Shown here in pieces: positions 29,037 through 36,656 of a DNA stretch of 64,000 nucleotides; within the stretch, counting starts at the first letter, position 1; the number at the start of each line of letters is the position of its first letter. The translations under genes were made by a program, and so were the position numbers. The stretch comes from Salimicrobium halophilum (GTDB lineage: Bacteria; Bacillota; Bacilli; Bacillales; Halobacillaceae), in contig NZ_FNEV01000001.1 in the NCBI RefSeq assembly GCF_900100295.1, forward strand, positions 1-64,000, written 5' to 3'. A model generated the notes under the pieces. That model had not been told where the DNA came from. It did not search any database and worked only from the letters and a program-made list of their open reading frames with translations.

Positions 29037-30071
29037 TTGAAGGAAAAAATAGAACAGTTGATGAAGGCGGCCCACCAGTTAGAAGCCTCTGACATCCACC
29101 TAACTGTGGGTGTTCCTCCCATTTTCCGGTTGCACGGAAAGCTGAAGCAATATGGAAAAGAGTCGTTGAAACCGGAAGATACGGAAGGCATGGTGCGTGC
29201 GATTCTTCCTGAGGGGCTTCAGGAAAAGATGGACAGAGAAGGCGAAATCGATTTTTCATACGGCATCCCCGGAGTATCTAGATTCCGTGTGAATGCTTAT
29301 AAGCAGCGAGGCTGTATTTCTATGGCCGTTCGTATCATCCCGACGCGTATCCCTTCGATCGATGAATTGAACATGCCTTCGATCCTGAAAGATATTGCGG
29401 AAAAAGATCAGGGGCTGGTGCTGGTCACAGGACCGACCGGAAGCGGGAAAAGCACGACGCTCGCAAGCATGATCGATTATATGAATCAACAGTTTCCGAG
29501 ACATATCATCACCCTGGAAGACCCGATAGAATATTTACATAAACATCGCTATTCCATTATCGATCAGCGCGAGGTAGGCTTTGATACGAGCAATTTCGCG
29601 AATGGTCTCAGGGCCTGTTTGCGTCAGGACCCCGACGTCATTCTCGTAGGGGAAATGCGGGACCTCGAAACGATTTCCACAGCGATCACCGCTGCGGAGA
29701 CCGGTCACTTAGTGCTGGGGACGCTTCATACGAGAGATGCGGCACAGACGATCGATCGTATTATTGATGTATTCCCCCCTTCCCAGCAGTCCCAGATCAG
29801 AGTGCAGGTTGCAGGGATACTCGAAGCGGTAATATCTCAGCGACTGTTCGTTACGAAAGATGGAAAGGGACGAAGAGCGGCTACGGAAATCCTGAATAAC
29901 ACTTCAGCGGTCAAGAACCTAATTCGTAATGATAAGATCCATCAGCTGCAGAACGTGATGCAGACGTCGAAAAAAGACGGGATGCACACCCTTCAGATGT
30001 CGATTCAGGACCTCGTTCAAGAAGGGGTCATCGACGAATCGAAGATGAGCGAAGAAAGCCAGGAATCTTAG
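29037..30071 (+). CDS. pilT: Type IV pilus retraction ATPase PilT
   Basis: Hexameric motor that depolymerises pili, giving twitching motility. 344 residues. The typical N-terminal ASDIHLTVGVPP is present, Walker A is GPTGSGKST (132-140), Walker B LRQDPDVILVGEMRD, and the C-terminal retraction motif is AVKNLIRN (consensus AIRNLIRE). I prefer TTG 29037 because GGAGGG (29025-29030) is 6 bases before it; the ATG at 29031 directly abuts that site. A PilT is absent from the B. subtilis com system, so this is a true retractable pilus rather than only a DNA-uptake pseudopilus. Confidence 0.94.
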   Translation: MKEKIEQLMKAAHQLEASDIHLTVGVPPIFRLHGKLKQYGKESLKPEDTEGMVRAILPEGLQEKMDREGEIDFSYGIPGVSRFRVNAYKQRGCISMAVRIIPTRIPSIDELNMPSILKDIAEKDQGLVLVTGPTGSGKSTTLASMIDYMNQQFPRHIITLEDPIEYLHKHRYSIIDQREVGFDTSNFANGLRACLRQDPDVILVGEMRDLETISTAITAAETGHLVLGTLHTRDAAQTIDRIIDVFPPSQQSQIRVQVAGILEAVISQRLFVTKDGKGRRAATEILNNTSAVKNLIRNDKIHQLQNVMQTSKKDGMHTLQMSIQDLVQEGVIDESKMSEESQES

Positions 30072-31277
30072 ATGGCCTACTTCAAATATCAGGGACGAAA
30101 TAGAACAGGGAAGATTGTCCGGGGAAGAAAGAAAGCGGAGAGTGAGCGGGAAGTCCGCGAGAAATTAGGGAACGAAGGTATCTATATCAGGCAACTCGAG
30201 AAACTCGATAGCCTTCTATACAAAGAGATCAATCTCGGGAAACGGGTGAAGAATCAGCATTTCGTGCTTTACTTACGTCAGTTTTCCACCCTGATCCAGG
30301 CTGGAGTCTCTCTGGTAGAAGCTACAGAGATCCTGATCGAACAGACTTCCAACCGTACATTGAAAGACACGTTGCAGATGATTCAGCGGGATATCGAAGG
30401 TGGTATGCCATTCTCAGATGCAGCTGCAAAACATGATAAGGTCTTCCCGCCGATGTTCATTCAAATGATGAGAGCCGGGGAATTGAGCGGTAACCTGGAT
30501 GAAGCGCTGGAACGGATGGCCAATTATTACGAGAAGCAGTATGAGTTGAGGCAGAAAATCTATTCAGCCCTTACGTACCCTGCCGTAGTCGGAGTGATTG
30601 CGTTTGCAATTGTCGTGTTCATGCTGACGTTCATCGTGCCAAGATTCGCATCAATGTTTCAGTCGTTCGGCAGTGAGGTTCCTCCGCTCACACAGTTCAT
30701 TCTCTCGGTCGGTGATCTATTCGGCTCCATCTGGTGGCTGATCATCTTTCTTCCGCTTCTGGTGATGCTCGCTCTGAAGCTGTTGGAGAGGAATGTGACA
30801 GCTGCCTATTACATGGATTATGCGAAAATGAAAATGCCGATTTTCGGCCCGATTGTCCAGAAAGCGGTTCATGCCCGGATGGCGCGGACCCTCAGTTCTC
30901 TGTTCCAAAGTTCTGTACCGGTGCTCCAGTCTGTGGAAATGGTGCAGCGTGTCGTACAGAATAAAGTGATCGAGGAGAAATTGAAAGAGGTGTATACGTC
31001 CCTGGAACGGGGAGAATCTATGGCGACGCCACTAAAGAATCACTGGGCATTTCCGGTACTTGTGACTCAGATGATAACCGTAGGGGAGAAAACAGGGACC
31101 CTGGATCAAATGTTCGAGAAAGTAGCCATTTTTTATGAAAATGAAATCGATCACGTGACCGATCGGATCAAGACGTTGATCGAACCAGTGATGATTGTGG
31201 TACTCTCCGTCATCGTCGGGGTCATCATTCTCGCGATTGCTGTGCCGATGTTCAGCCTTTTCGAGGAGATACAGTAG
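30072..31277 (+). CDS. pilC: Type IV pilus inner-membrane platform protein PilC
   Basis: GspF/PilC family membrane protein on which PilB and PilT act. 401 residues: two T2SSF domains (about 65-190 and 268-390) separated and followed by transmembrane helices (near 168-190, 216-235 and 370-393). Typical motifs are FxxQFSTLIQAGV-like FVLYLRQFSTLIQAGV and FPPMFIQMMRAGE. It starts on the base after the pilT stop. The pilA promoter's -35 overlaps the first bases after its stop. Confidence 0.95.
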   Translation: MAYFKYQGRNRTGKIVRGRKKAESEREVREKLGNEGIYIRQLEKLDSLLYKEINLGKRVKNQHFVLYLRQFSTLIQAGVSLVEATEILIEQTSNRTLKDTLQMIQRDIEGGMPFSDAAAKHDKVFPPMFIQMMRAGELSGNLDEALERMANYYEKQYELRQKIYSALTYPAVVGVIAFAIVVFMLTFIVPRFASMFQSFGSEVPPLTQFILSVGDLFGSIWWLIIFLPLLVMLALKLLERNVTAAYYMDYAKMKMPIFGPIVQKAVHARMARTLSSLFQSSVPVLQSVEMVQRVVQNKVIEEKLKEVYTSLERGESMATPLKNHWAFPVLVTQMITVGEKTGTLDQMFEKVAIFYENEIDHVTDRIKTLIEPVMIVVLSVIVGVIILAIAVPMFSLFEEIQ

Positions 31278-31306
31278 TAGACACAGGTGAAATTGTTCAT
31301 TATAAT
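31278..31306 (+). promoter_or_regulatory. Sigma-A promoter of pilA
   Basis: TAGACA (31278-31283), 17-bp spacer, TATAAT (31301-31306). The predicted transcript start near 31313 is 7 bases before the riboswitch P1 stem, so pilA has its own riboswitch-controlled transcript. Confidence 0.82.
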
Positions 31307-31312
31307 GGGTTT

Positions 31313-31441
31313 AGGACTAAAGGAATCGTGGAAACTTCTCTCTAGGAGGCAGCGATGGGACTTCCGTACGTGGGCACTTGGAAGTTCAGGAGCCAGTAGT
31401 GCAACCGGCCAGGGAACCTTGACTGGTTTTCTGGTTTTTTT
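31313..31441 (+). promoter_or_regulatory. c-di-GMP-II riboswitch controlling pilA
   Basis: The aptamer (31320-31420) has the conserved segments of class II c-di-GMP riboswitches: GGAAAC (31330-31335), GGGCACTTG (31372-31380) and AGTAGTGCAACCGG (31395-31408). GCACT (31374-31378) pairs with AGTGC (31398-31402) as the pseudoknot. P1 can form between AAGG..TC.TGG (31320-31330) and CCA.GG..CCTT (31409-31420). An intrinsic terminator, CCAGGGAACC (31409-31418) / GGTTTTCTGG (31425-31434) plus seven Ts, shares the 3' strand of P1. Ligand-stabilised P1 should block the terminator, so this is predicted to be an ON switch. The P4-like hairpin is the weakest match. Confidence 0.88.
31409..31441 (+). terminator. 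Riboswitch-controlled terminator before pilA
   Basis: A 10-bp stem with loop TTGACT and a T7 tail, 58 bases upstream of pilA. Its 5' strand is also the 3' strand of the aptamer's P1 stem, so the two folds exclude each other. Confidence 0.88.
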
Positions 31442-31443
31442 AG

Positions 31444-31471
31444 TGACAATGATCGGATATGGACATTGTCA
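31444..31471 (+). repeat. Inverted repeat in the pilA leader
   Basis: Perfect 8-base arms TGACAATG (31444-31451) and CATTGTCA (31464-31471) separated by 12 bases. It lies between the riboswitch terminator and the pilA ribosome site. There is no T-run, so it is not a terminator; it could be a protein operator or an mRNA-stabilising or processing hairpin. Confidence 0.6.
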
Positions 31472-31498
31472 AAATAAAGGAGAAAAGGGGATAGCAAC

Positions 31499-31975
31499 AT
31501 GAAGAAGTTCAGAAAGATTTTGAAGGACGCTAAAGGATTTACGCTGGTAGAATTGCTTGCCGTTATCGTTATTTTGGGAATTATAGCAGCGATTGCTGTA
31601 CCGAGTATCACAGGACTGATTGATAGATCGGAAAGAGATGCTACCGTAGCTAATGCTGAACAGATGATTGAAGCTGCTAGACTAATGGTCACACAAGAGA
31701 ATGTACCTGCTGGAACTACCATTAACTTGAGTGGTACTCACGACCCTGAGAATGGTGACTATGCATTAATAGAAGGCGGTTTTATTGAAGAGGGTTTAGA
31801 AGACACTGAAGGGAACTCTTACAATGAAGGGGCAGTAAGATACGCTCCAAATGCATCAGGCTCTTCTCCTTATTATGTGTATTTGGATGGAACATCATTC
31901 TCTATAGGCTCTAGTAGTAGTACTGCTGATATGGTGAATGCTGCCAATTTAGATAGGTCATCAGTAAATGAATAA
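31499..31975 (+). CDS. pilA: Major type IV pilin
   Basis: 158 residues. The leader peptide of 13 residues ends in Gly13 (KDAKG/FTLVE), with Phe1 and Glu5 in the mature protein and a 25-residue hydrophobic helix, the hallmark of class IVa pilins processed by PilD. The C-terminal part is Asn-, Ser- and Gly-rich, acidic, without cysteines. The start follows AAAAGGGG, with a further AAAGGAG upstream. Its own promoter, the c-di-GMP-II riboswitch and a downstream terminator make it a separate, strongly regulated unit, which points to the major subunit. The symbol is by role. Confidence 0.92.
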   Translation: MKKFRKILKDAKGFTLVELLAVIVILGIIAAIAVPSITGLIDRSERDATVANAEQMIEAARLMVTQENVPAGTTINLSGTHDPENGDYALIEGGFIEEGLEDTEGNSYNEGAVRYAPNASGSSPYYVYLDGTSFSIGSSSSTADMVNAANLDRSSVNE

Positions 31976-31983
31976 AGTAGATC

Positions 31984-32010
31984 GTCCCTCTTATCTTGGA
32001 GGGGCTTTTC
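31984..32010 (+). terminator. Terminator after pilA
   Basis: Stem GTCCCTC / GAGGGGC (7 bp, one G-T pair) followed by TTTTC. Rather weak, so some read-through into pilD is likely. Confidence 0.65.
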
Positions 32011-32037
32011 TATACATAACGAAAAGACGGTGAACAC

Positions 32038-32778
32038 ATGACGGCAATCTTCTTTCTATTCGGATTAATCTTCGGATCTTTTTTCAACGTAGTAGGCTTA
32101 CGGGTTCCTGATCGTTCCCTCTTCTCAGAAGAACGATCCTATTGCCCCAACTGCCACAAAAAACTTCAATGGTACGAGCTCATTCCGGTGCTTTCCTGGC
32201 TGTTTCTTCGAGGTCGATGTTCCGGGTGCAAAGCTGCCATTTCCCCGATGTATCCACTGATGGAGCTGTTTTCCGGTGGTTTTTTCGCTTTCTCTTTCTG
32301 GTACCACGGCTGGTCGCTACCTCTTATCTATGCTCTTTTGCTCGGATCCCTCACACATATCCTCATCGTCTCCGATATAAAATACATGGTACTTCCTACA
32401 CCTATCATTCTTTTCTTCCTTGCTTTGTTTGCCGTTTATTTTCTGTTCGACTATCCGGAACCTTTATGGTCACCACTTGTCGGCGGGCTACTCGGAGCAG
32501 GGATGACGGCGCTTGTCATTCTGATCAGTAAGGGCGGCATGGGCGGAGGAGATATGAAGTTATTCGGGCTGCTGGGATTCGTGATGGGTGTGAAAGCGTT
32601 GTTGCTGACGTTTTTCCTGTCCGCCTTTTTCGGTGCGATTGTCGGGGGAGGGCTGCTGGTGACGAAAGTGATTTCCCGGAAGCAGCCGATTCCGTTTGGA
32701 CCTTTTATTTTAATCAGTGCCTGTATCACTCATTTTTCTGGTACGATGATAATAGATTGGTATCTTGGAAGCTTTTGA
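32038..32778 (+). CDS. pilD: Prepilin peptidase / N-methyltransferase
   Basis: Membrane aspartic protease that cuts prepilin leaders after glycine and methylates the new N-terminus. 246 residues with about seven or eight transmembrane helices. The zinc-like CxxC pairs (CPNC and CSGC) are in the N-terminal cytoplasmic loop. The catalytic aspartates lie in VSDIKYMVLP and GGGDMKLF. This corresponds to ComC of B. subtilis, whose gene sits between folC and spoIIB; here it is embedded in the pilus cluster. It should process all four prepilin-like proteins. Confidence 0.94.
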   Translation: MTAIFFLFGLIFGSFFNVVGLRVPDRSLFSEERSYCPNCHKKLQWYELIPVLSWLFLRGRCSGCKAAISPMYPLMELFSGGFFAFSFWYHGWSLPLIYALLLGSLTHILIVSDIKYMVLPTPIILFFLALFAVYFLFDYPEPLWSPLVGGLLGAGMTALVILISKGGMGGGDMKLFGLLGFVMGVKALLLTFFLSAFFGAIVGGGLLVTKVISRKQPIPFGPFILISACITHFSGTMIIDWYLGSF

Positions 32779-32790
32779 GGAGAGAGACCT

Positions 32791-33741
32791 ATGTTCCGAA
32801 ATAAAAAAGTATTATATCTCAGTATCAAAAACCATGTGATCCGCTACGGTACGGGCGGAGAAGGGACAATCGACCATTACGGGGAAGTTCGTCTTCCATC
32901 GTCCGTCTTAGAAGAGGGAGTCGTTTATGACCCGAGGCGCCTCCAGTTATTCTTCGAAGACATCATCGACGAGCATGGGCTTAAGCGAGCGACGACGATT
33001 GTCCAGCTGCTTGATCAGCATGTGCTTGTCCGCACGGTAGACATCCCGGATTTTGTGCCTGCCGAAGAGACAAAGGGATACATATACAGCCAGCTTGGCG
33101 AGACGATTCATTTGCCCTACGAAGATCCGGTCATTGATGTTGCTCCCATCGAGGGGACTTCCTCCGTTCTTCTGTTCGCTTACCCTTCACCCAACGTCAA
33201 TCAGTTGGAAGAAGTGCTGAAAAAAGCGAAACTGAAAGTAGCAGCGGCGGATGTCTCTTTCCTTTCCCTTTATCGGTGTTATGAGCATACCAGGGTGCCG
33301 GAAAAAGAAGAGCATCTTCTCTTTGTGGACTGGAACGTGGATGGTGTTTCTGTGACCGCCTATCATCAGGATACTCCGAGGTTCTCCCGATTCATGAAAT
33401 CCGATTTACCTACTTCTCTCTGGGAGGTGCACGAGCGGAAGGGGCAAGTAGTGTTTGAGCCCAAACATGACGAGCGGGTATTCGTAGATGATTACATCCA
33501 GACGCAGATCGCCGAGCTGAACAAACTGATGAACTTTTACAGATATTCCGTCAGTAAGAATCAGCAACCAGTAACAGGGGTTGTACTGAGTGGAGACTTT
33601 CCCGAACTCGGGAACGTGCGGGAGGAAGCGGACAAACAGCTGGCCGTCCCCGTCGAGTACTTGTCCGGTGACGTGCTCGAGAATGGTGCTCCTTTCAAAT
33701 ACGCGGATGTGACAGGACTTTCTTACAGATATAGAAGATAA
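32791..33741 (+). CDS. pilM: Type IV pilus assembly protein PilM (actin-like)
   Basis: Cytoplasmic actin-fold protein linking PilN/PilO to the motor ring. 316 residues. The N-terminal phosphate-1-like strand is divergent (LYLSIKNHVIRYG) and the central VDWNVDGVSVTAY and C-terminal VLSGDFPELG segments match the SHS2/FtsA-like fold. The start follows GAGGAGAGAG. Next come pilN and pilO with 11-bp spacing and a 23-bp overlap, the fixed order of this subcomplex. Confidence 0.87.
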   Translation: MFRNKKVLYLSIKNHVIRYGTGGEGTIDHYGEVRLPSSVLEEGVVYDPRRLQLFFEDIIDEHGLKRATTIVQLLDQHVLVRTVDIPDFVPAEETKGYIYSQLGETIHLPYEDPVIDVAPIEGTSSVLLFAYPSPNVNQLEEVLKKAKLKVAAADVSFLSLYRCYEHTRVPEKEEHLLFVDWNVDGVSVTAYHQDTPRFSRFMKSDLPTSLWEVHERKGQVVFEPKHDERVFVDDYIQTQIAELNKLMNFYRYSVSKNQQPVTGVVLSGDFPELGNVREEADKQLAVPVEYLSGDVLENGAPFKYADVTGLSYRYRR

Positions 33742-33752
33742 GGGGGGAGACG

Positions 33753-34358
33753 ATGGCAGCTGTTCAGATCAATCTATTAGAAGAGAGAGAACAAAAAAAC
33801 GGAACCCCCTACCTTCTGGTTGTGGGCGCTGTAGTGCTCGTTCTCCTTTTATGTCTGGTTTTCTGGTGGCAAGCACAGGGAGTGCAGGAAGAAACGAGTC
33901 AGTTAGAGGCGGAACTCGCCGAGCTTTCGGAAACGGAAACAGAACTTTCCACTTCGACCGATCAGATCGGTACAGAGAGACAACAGCTCCAGGAAGCCGT
34001 GAATCAACTTCAAGGGGAGTACTCCTCCGTAACAGAATTGGTGCGGGAAATGGTCGCTTTACTGCCGGAGAGAGGGTACATAGAATACTTTGCGCTTGAA
34101 GAAAGCAATGTCATCACCATGGACGTAAGACTTGATAACCTTCAGGAGACAGCTGCCTATCTCGATCTTCTCGATGAATATGAGAGAACCTCGGAAGTTC
34201 AGCTGCTTGGAGTAACGGGGGAAGAGGCTGACGCGGCGGTCGATCCTTTCGACTACCGAGCCCCGTATCTAGCTTCCTATAGTATTGAACTGCCTGGAGC
34301 AGTGGATGTCGATGCGGAAGAGGAGGAAGTCCAGGATGACATTTTATTGGAACCGTAA
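33753..34358 (+). CDS. pilN: Type IV pilus assembly protein PilN
   Basis: Bitopic membrane protein, 201 residues. The short cytoplasmic N-terminus AVQINLLEERE is the conserved PilM-binding INLL motif. One transmembrane helix (about 20-40) and a coiled coil (about 43-95) precede an extracytoplasmic ferredoxin-like domain (about 100-185). The start follows AAGGGGGGAG. Partner of PilM and PilO. Confidence 0.88.
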   Translation: MAAVQINLLEEREQKNGTPYLLVVGAVVLVLLLCLVFWWQAQGVQEETSQLEAELAELSETETELSTSTDQIGTERQQLQEAVNQLQGEYSSVTELVREMVALLPERGYIEYFALEESNVITMDVRLDNLQETAAYLDLLDEYERTSEVQLLGVTGEEADAAVDPFDYRAPYLASYSIELPGAVDVDAEEEEVQDDILLEP

Positions 34359-34971
34359 TCAGTCGATGCTGCTCGGAGTACTGGTGGCAGTGGTTGTTGT
34401 GGTAGGCTTTCTTCTTTATACGATGTGGCTTTCTCCCTTGACTGAAGAAAAAGAATCCCTGGATAATCAGGTCGCTACCAAAGAGAATGCCGTCGAGATT
34501 TTACGGGAAGATTCCGGTAGCGATGCCATTTCGGAGCTGGAATCGAAACAGTTGCAGAATATCCTTCCCGTGGAGAAACAAGAGGATCAGTTCCTCTTGA
34601 TGCTTGAGAGAGCGGAAGCTGCTTCGCGGACGTCTATACAGTCGATCGCCCGTGTGGATGGATCCGCTCCTGCGGAAGAGACGGAAGATCCTGGTGTGCA
34701 GCCGTTGACCTACGAACTGGAGATGGTATCAGAGACGTTCGGAGATCTTATGCAGTTCTTATCCAATCTTGAGGGTATGGAACGTTATTCATTGATCCAA
34801 TCGATCACTTTTGACAGTTCCGCTGTAGAAGAGGGGAGCGGGGAAGTTCTGTATTATTTTGTGCGTGTTTCCACCTACCATTACCCGACGCTTGAAGCAC
34901 TGGAACCGGAAGCTCCGAGTTATAACTACGGAGATCCCTCAGGAAAAGTGACACCTTTTGAAACAGAATGA
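34336..34971 (+). CDS. pilO: Type IV pilus assembly protein PilO
   Basis: Bitopic membrane protein, 211 residues, structurally like PilN: transmembrane helix (about 8-28), coiled coil (about 30-70), then an extracytoplasmic domain (about 75-190) with an acidic end. I start at ATG 34336, 9 bases after GGAGG; it overlaps pilN by 23 bases. No PilP or PilQ gene follows, as expected for a single-membrane cell. Last gene of the pilus locus. Confidence 0.84.
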   Translation: MTFYWNRNQSMLLGVLVAVVVVVGFLLYTMWLSPLTEEKESLDNQVATKENAVEILREDSGSDAISELESKQLQNILPVEKQEDQFLLMLERAEAASRTSIQSIARVDGSAPAEETEDPGVQPLTYELEMVSETFGDLMQFLSNLEGMERYSLIQSITFDSSAVEEGSGEVLYYFVRVSTYHYPTLEALEPEAPSYNYGDPSGKVTPFETE

Positions 34972-35049
34972 TTTGTCGAAACTCTCTATCATAATTCGAT
35001 CTATTTTTTTCTCGCCCTGTGCTAGTTTTATAGCATGGGGTGATTTCAT

Positions 35050-35673
35050 ATGAAGAAAAAGCATAAGATTTTCTCGAAGAAAAGATCGCGTCCCTTCTCC
35101 TGGAAATCCACGCTCGTCTCCGTCGGTGCGGCGTTTCTTCTCAGTCTCGGTATGGGGCTTTTATTGATGAGGTTGTTCGTAAGCGTCGACCCATCTTCAT
35201 CGGGGGTTGAGAATGATGATAAGGAAGTGTCGATGGCTCAAGAGAAAAAGGCAGAAACGGTGAAGGTGGAGGCGGACGTATTTGTCATACAAACTGGCGC
35301 TTTCAGTACGGAAGAAGAAGCGAACGGATGGAAAGACAAACTTGTATCAGCCGGTACTCCTGCTCTTGTGTGGAATCGCGGGGAGTATTATTACCTGTTC
35401 ATCGGACAGGCTCCATCCAAAGAGGAAGCCCAGGCGATAGCTGCCGGAATTGATAAGGAGACGTATGTGAAAGAATGGAACGTAACCGGGGAAATGAAGA
35501 CGGATCAGCCGGAGAAAGCGAAAGAACTGGTCAGGCAAGTGGAAAACGGAAAAATCCCGGGTAGCGAAGATGCAGAAGCTGTATGGGGAGAGGACTATGA
35601 TATTCCGCAGCCAGCAGACGAACTTGGGATTTTAGCATGGCTGCATTTTTTTGAAAAACAGCTCTTTTCCTGA
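35050..35673 (+). CDS. spoIIB: SpoIIB-like SPOR-domain membrane protein
   Basis: 207 residues. A basic N-terminus (KKKHKIFSKKRSRPF) and one transmembrane helix (about 22-44) precede a SPOR domain (about 72-145, FVIQTGAFSTEEEANGWKDK), which binds denuded septal peptidoglycan. B. subtilis spoIIB, needed for engulfment, lies at the same place between comC and radC, but that protein is over 300 residues, so this is a short version. The start follows GGGGTGA. The assignment rests on topology, domain and synteny. The maf gene that follows spoIIB in B. subtilis is absent. Confidence 0.75.
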   Translation: MKKKHKIFSKKRSRPFSWKSTLVSVGAAFLLSLGMGLLLMRLFVSVDPSSSGVENDDKEVSMAQEKKAETVKVEADVFVIQTGAFSTEEEANGWKDKLVSAGTPALVWNRGEYYYLFIGQAPSKEEAQAIAAGIDKETYVKEWNVTGEMKTDQPEKAKELVRQVENGKIPGSEDAEAVWGEDYDIPQPADELGILAWLHFFEKQLFS

Positions 35674-35768
35674 GTTCATGAAAGGGAAACTCGTGAAAAA
35701 TACAAACATGTACAGTAAGGGTTCAAAAATCAGGCGAAGAAAGAGAAGAAATTCTCTATTTTCGGCAT

Positions 35769-35797
35769 TTGGAGAAAGGGAAGAGCTCGGGTACAAT
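35769..35797 (+). promoter_or_regulatory. Sigma-A promoter of radC
   Basis: TTGGAG (35769-35774), 17-bp spacer, TACAAT (35792-35797), 51 bases before the radC start. Confidence 0.6.
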
Positions 35798-35847
35798 GAC
35801 GGTACTTCGACGTGCACGGAGGAGAATAGGAATAAAGGAGAACGGTC

Positions 35848-36522
35848 TTGAATAAAGTTACTCATATAAGAGGAGAAGGTCCGAGAGAAAAGCTGGTGAC
35901 GTACGGAGCAGACCGATTGACGATGAATGAACTGCTGGCGGTGCTTTTATCCAAAGGAACGAAAGGGATGCCCATCGACCGCCTCTCGCATGAGATTCTC
36001 GTATACTTGCAGGGGACCGAAGGGTTGAGAGAAGCGACGGTTGATGATCTGACGACGATAGAGGGGGTAGGCCCGGCGAAAGCAGTCCAACTCATAGCGG
36101 CTATGGAGCTTGGCAGACGGGTCCATTATGAAAAACGGGAGGAAGGGTTCCTCATCCGGAGTCCTGAAGACGGGGCGGAATACGTCATGGAAGAAATGAG
36201 GCACCTGAAGCAGGAGCATTTCGTAGCTTTGTTCCTGGACGTCAAAAATAGAGTGATCTCGAAACGTACCGTTTTTGTAGGTAGTTTGAATAGCTCAATA
36301 GTACATCCCAGGGAATTATTTAAAGAAGCGGTGAAACGTTCAGCAGCTTCTATCGTATGTGTGCATAACCACCCTTCCGGAGATCCTTCTCCTTCCCAGG
36401 AAGACATACAAGTTACGAAACGGTTGTCCGAATGCGGAAAGTTGCTTGGTATTGAATTATTGGACCATTTGGTCATCGGAGACAGTACGTTCATTTCACT
36501 GAAAGAAAAAGGATATCTCTGA
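35848..36522 (+). CDS. radC: RadC family protein (JAMM/MPN+ domain)
   Basis: 224 residues. An N-terminal helix-hairpin-helix segment (about 60-80, TIEGVGPAKAVQLIAAMELG) is followed by a metal-dependent JAMM domain with HNHPSGDPSPSQED, whose histidines and aspartate bind zinc. The historical DNA-repair role is doubtful; no function is established. The start is TTG 35848, 7 bases after AAAGGAG. In B. subtilis it also precedes mreB. Confidence 0.93.
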   Translation: MNKVTHIRGEGPREKLVTYGADRLTMNELLAVLLSKGTKGMPIDRLSHEILVYLQGTEGLREATVDDLTTIEGVGPAKAVQLIAAMELGRRVHYEKREEGFLIRSPEDGAEYVMEEMRHLKQEHFVALFLDVKNRVISKRTVFVGSLNSSIVHPRELFKEAVKRSAASIVCVHNHPSGDPSPSQEDIQVTKRLSECGKLLGIELLDHLVIGDSTFISLKEKGYL

Positions 36523-36556
36523 ACTTGTACCACTATCTATTTTAATTATTTTCTCG

Positions 36557-36562
36557 TATAAT
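36557..36562 (+). promoter_or_regulatory. Probable -10 box of the mreB operon
   Basis: Perfect TATAAT 17 bases before a long leader hairpin. A matching -35 at 16-18 bp is not evident; TTGTAC (36525-36530) is too far. Confidence 0.4.
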
Positions 36563-36578
36563 TAAATAAGCGTGATTT

Positions 36579-36619
36579 CAAGCGCCATATTATAAGGGTT
36601 TCCTTATGATTGGCGCTTG
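36579..36619 (+). promoter_or_regulatory. Leader hairpin upstream of mreB
   Basis: Stem CAAGCGCCA (36579-36587) / TGGCGCTTG (36611-36619) with an inner stem ATAAGG / CCTTAT and loop GTTT. There is no T-run. It would form the 5' end of the mreB mRNA started from the -10 at 36557-36562, and may protect it from decay; it could also weakly terminate radC. Confidence 0.6.
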
Positions 36620-36656
36620 TTCTTATCGAGTCGTTTTACAGAAAGGGAGATATGAA

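Noticed and set aside
31287-31502. Open frame of 71 codons between pilC and pilA
   Set aside because: It covers the riboswitch and its terminator, has no ribosome site and no protein-like composition. RNA structure explains the region.
35651-35851. Open frame of 66 codons before radC
   Set aside because: It overlaps the spoIIB-like 3' end and the radC promoter, has no ribosome site, and is not similar to maf.
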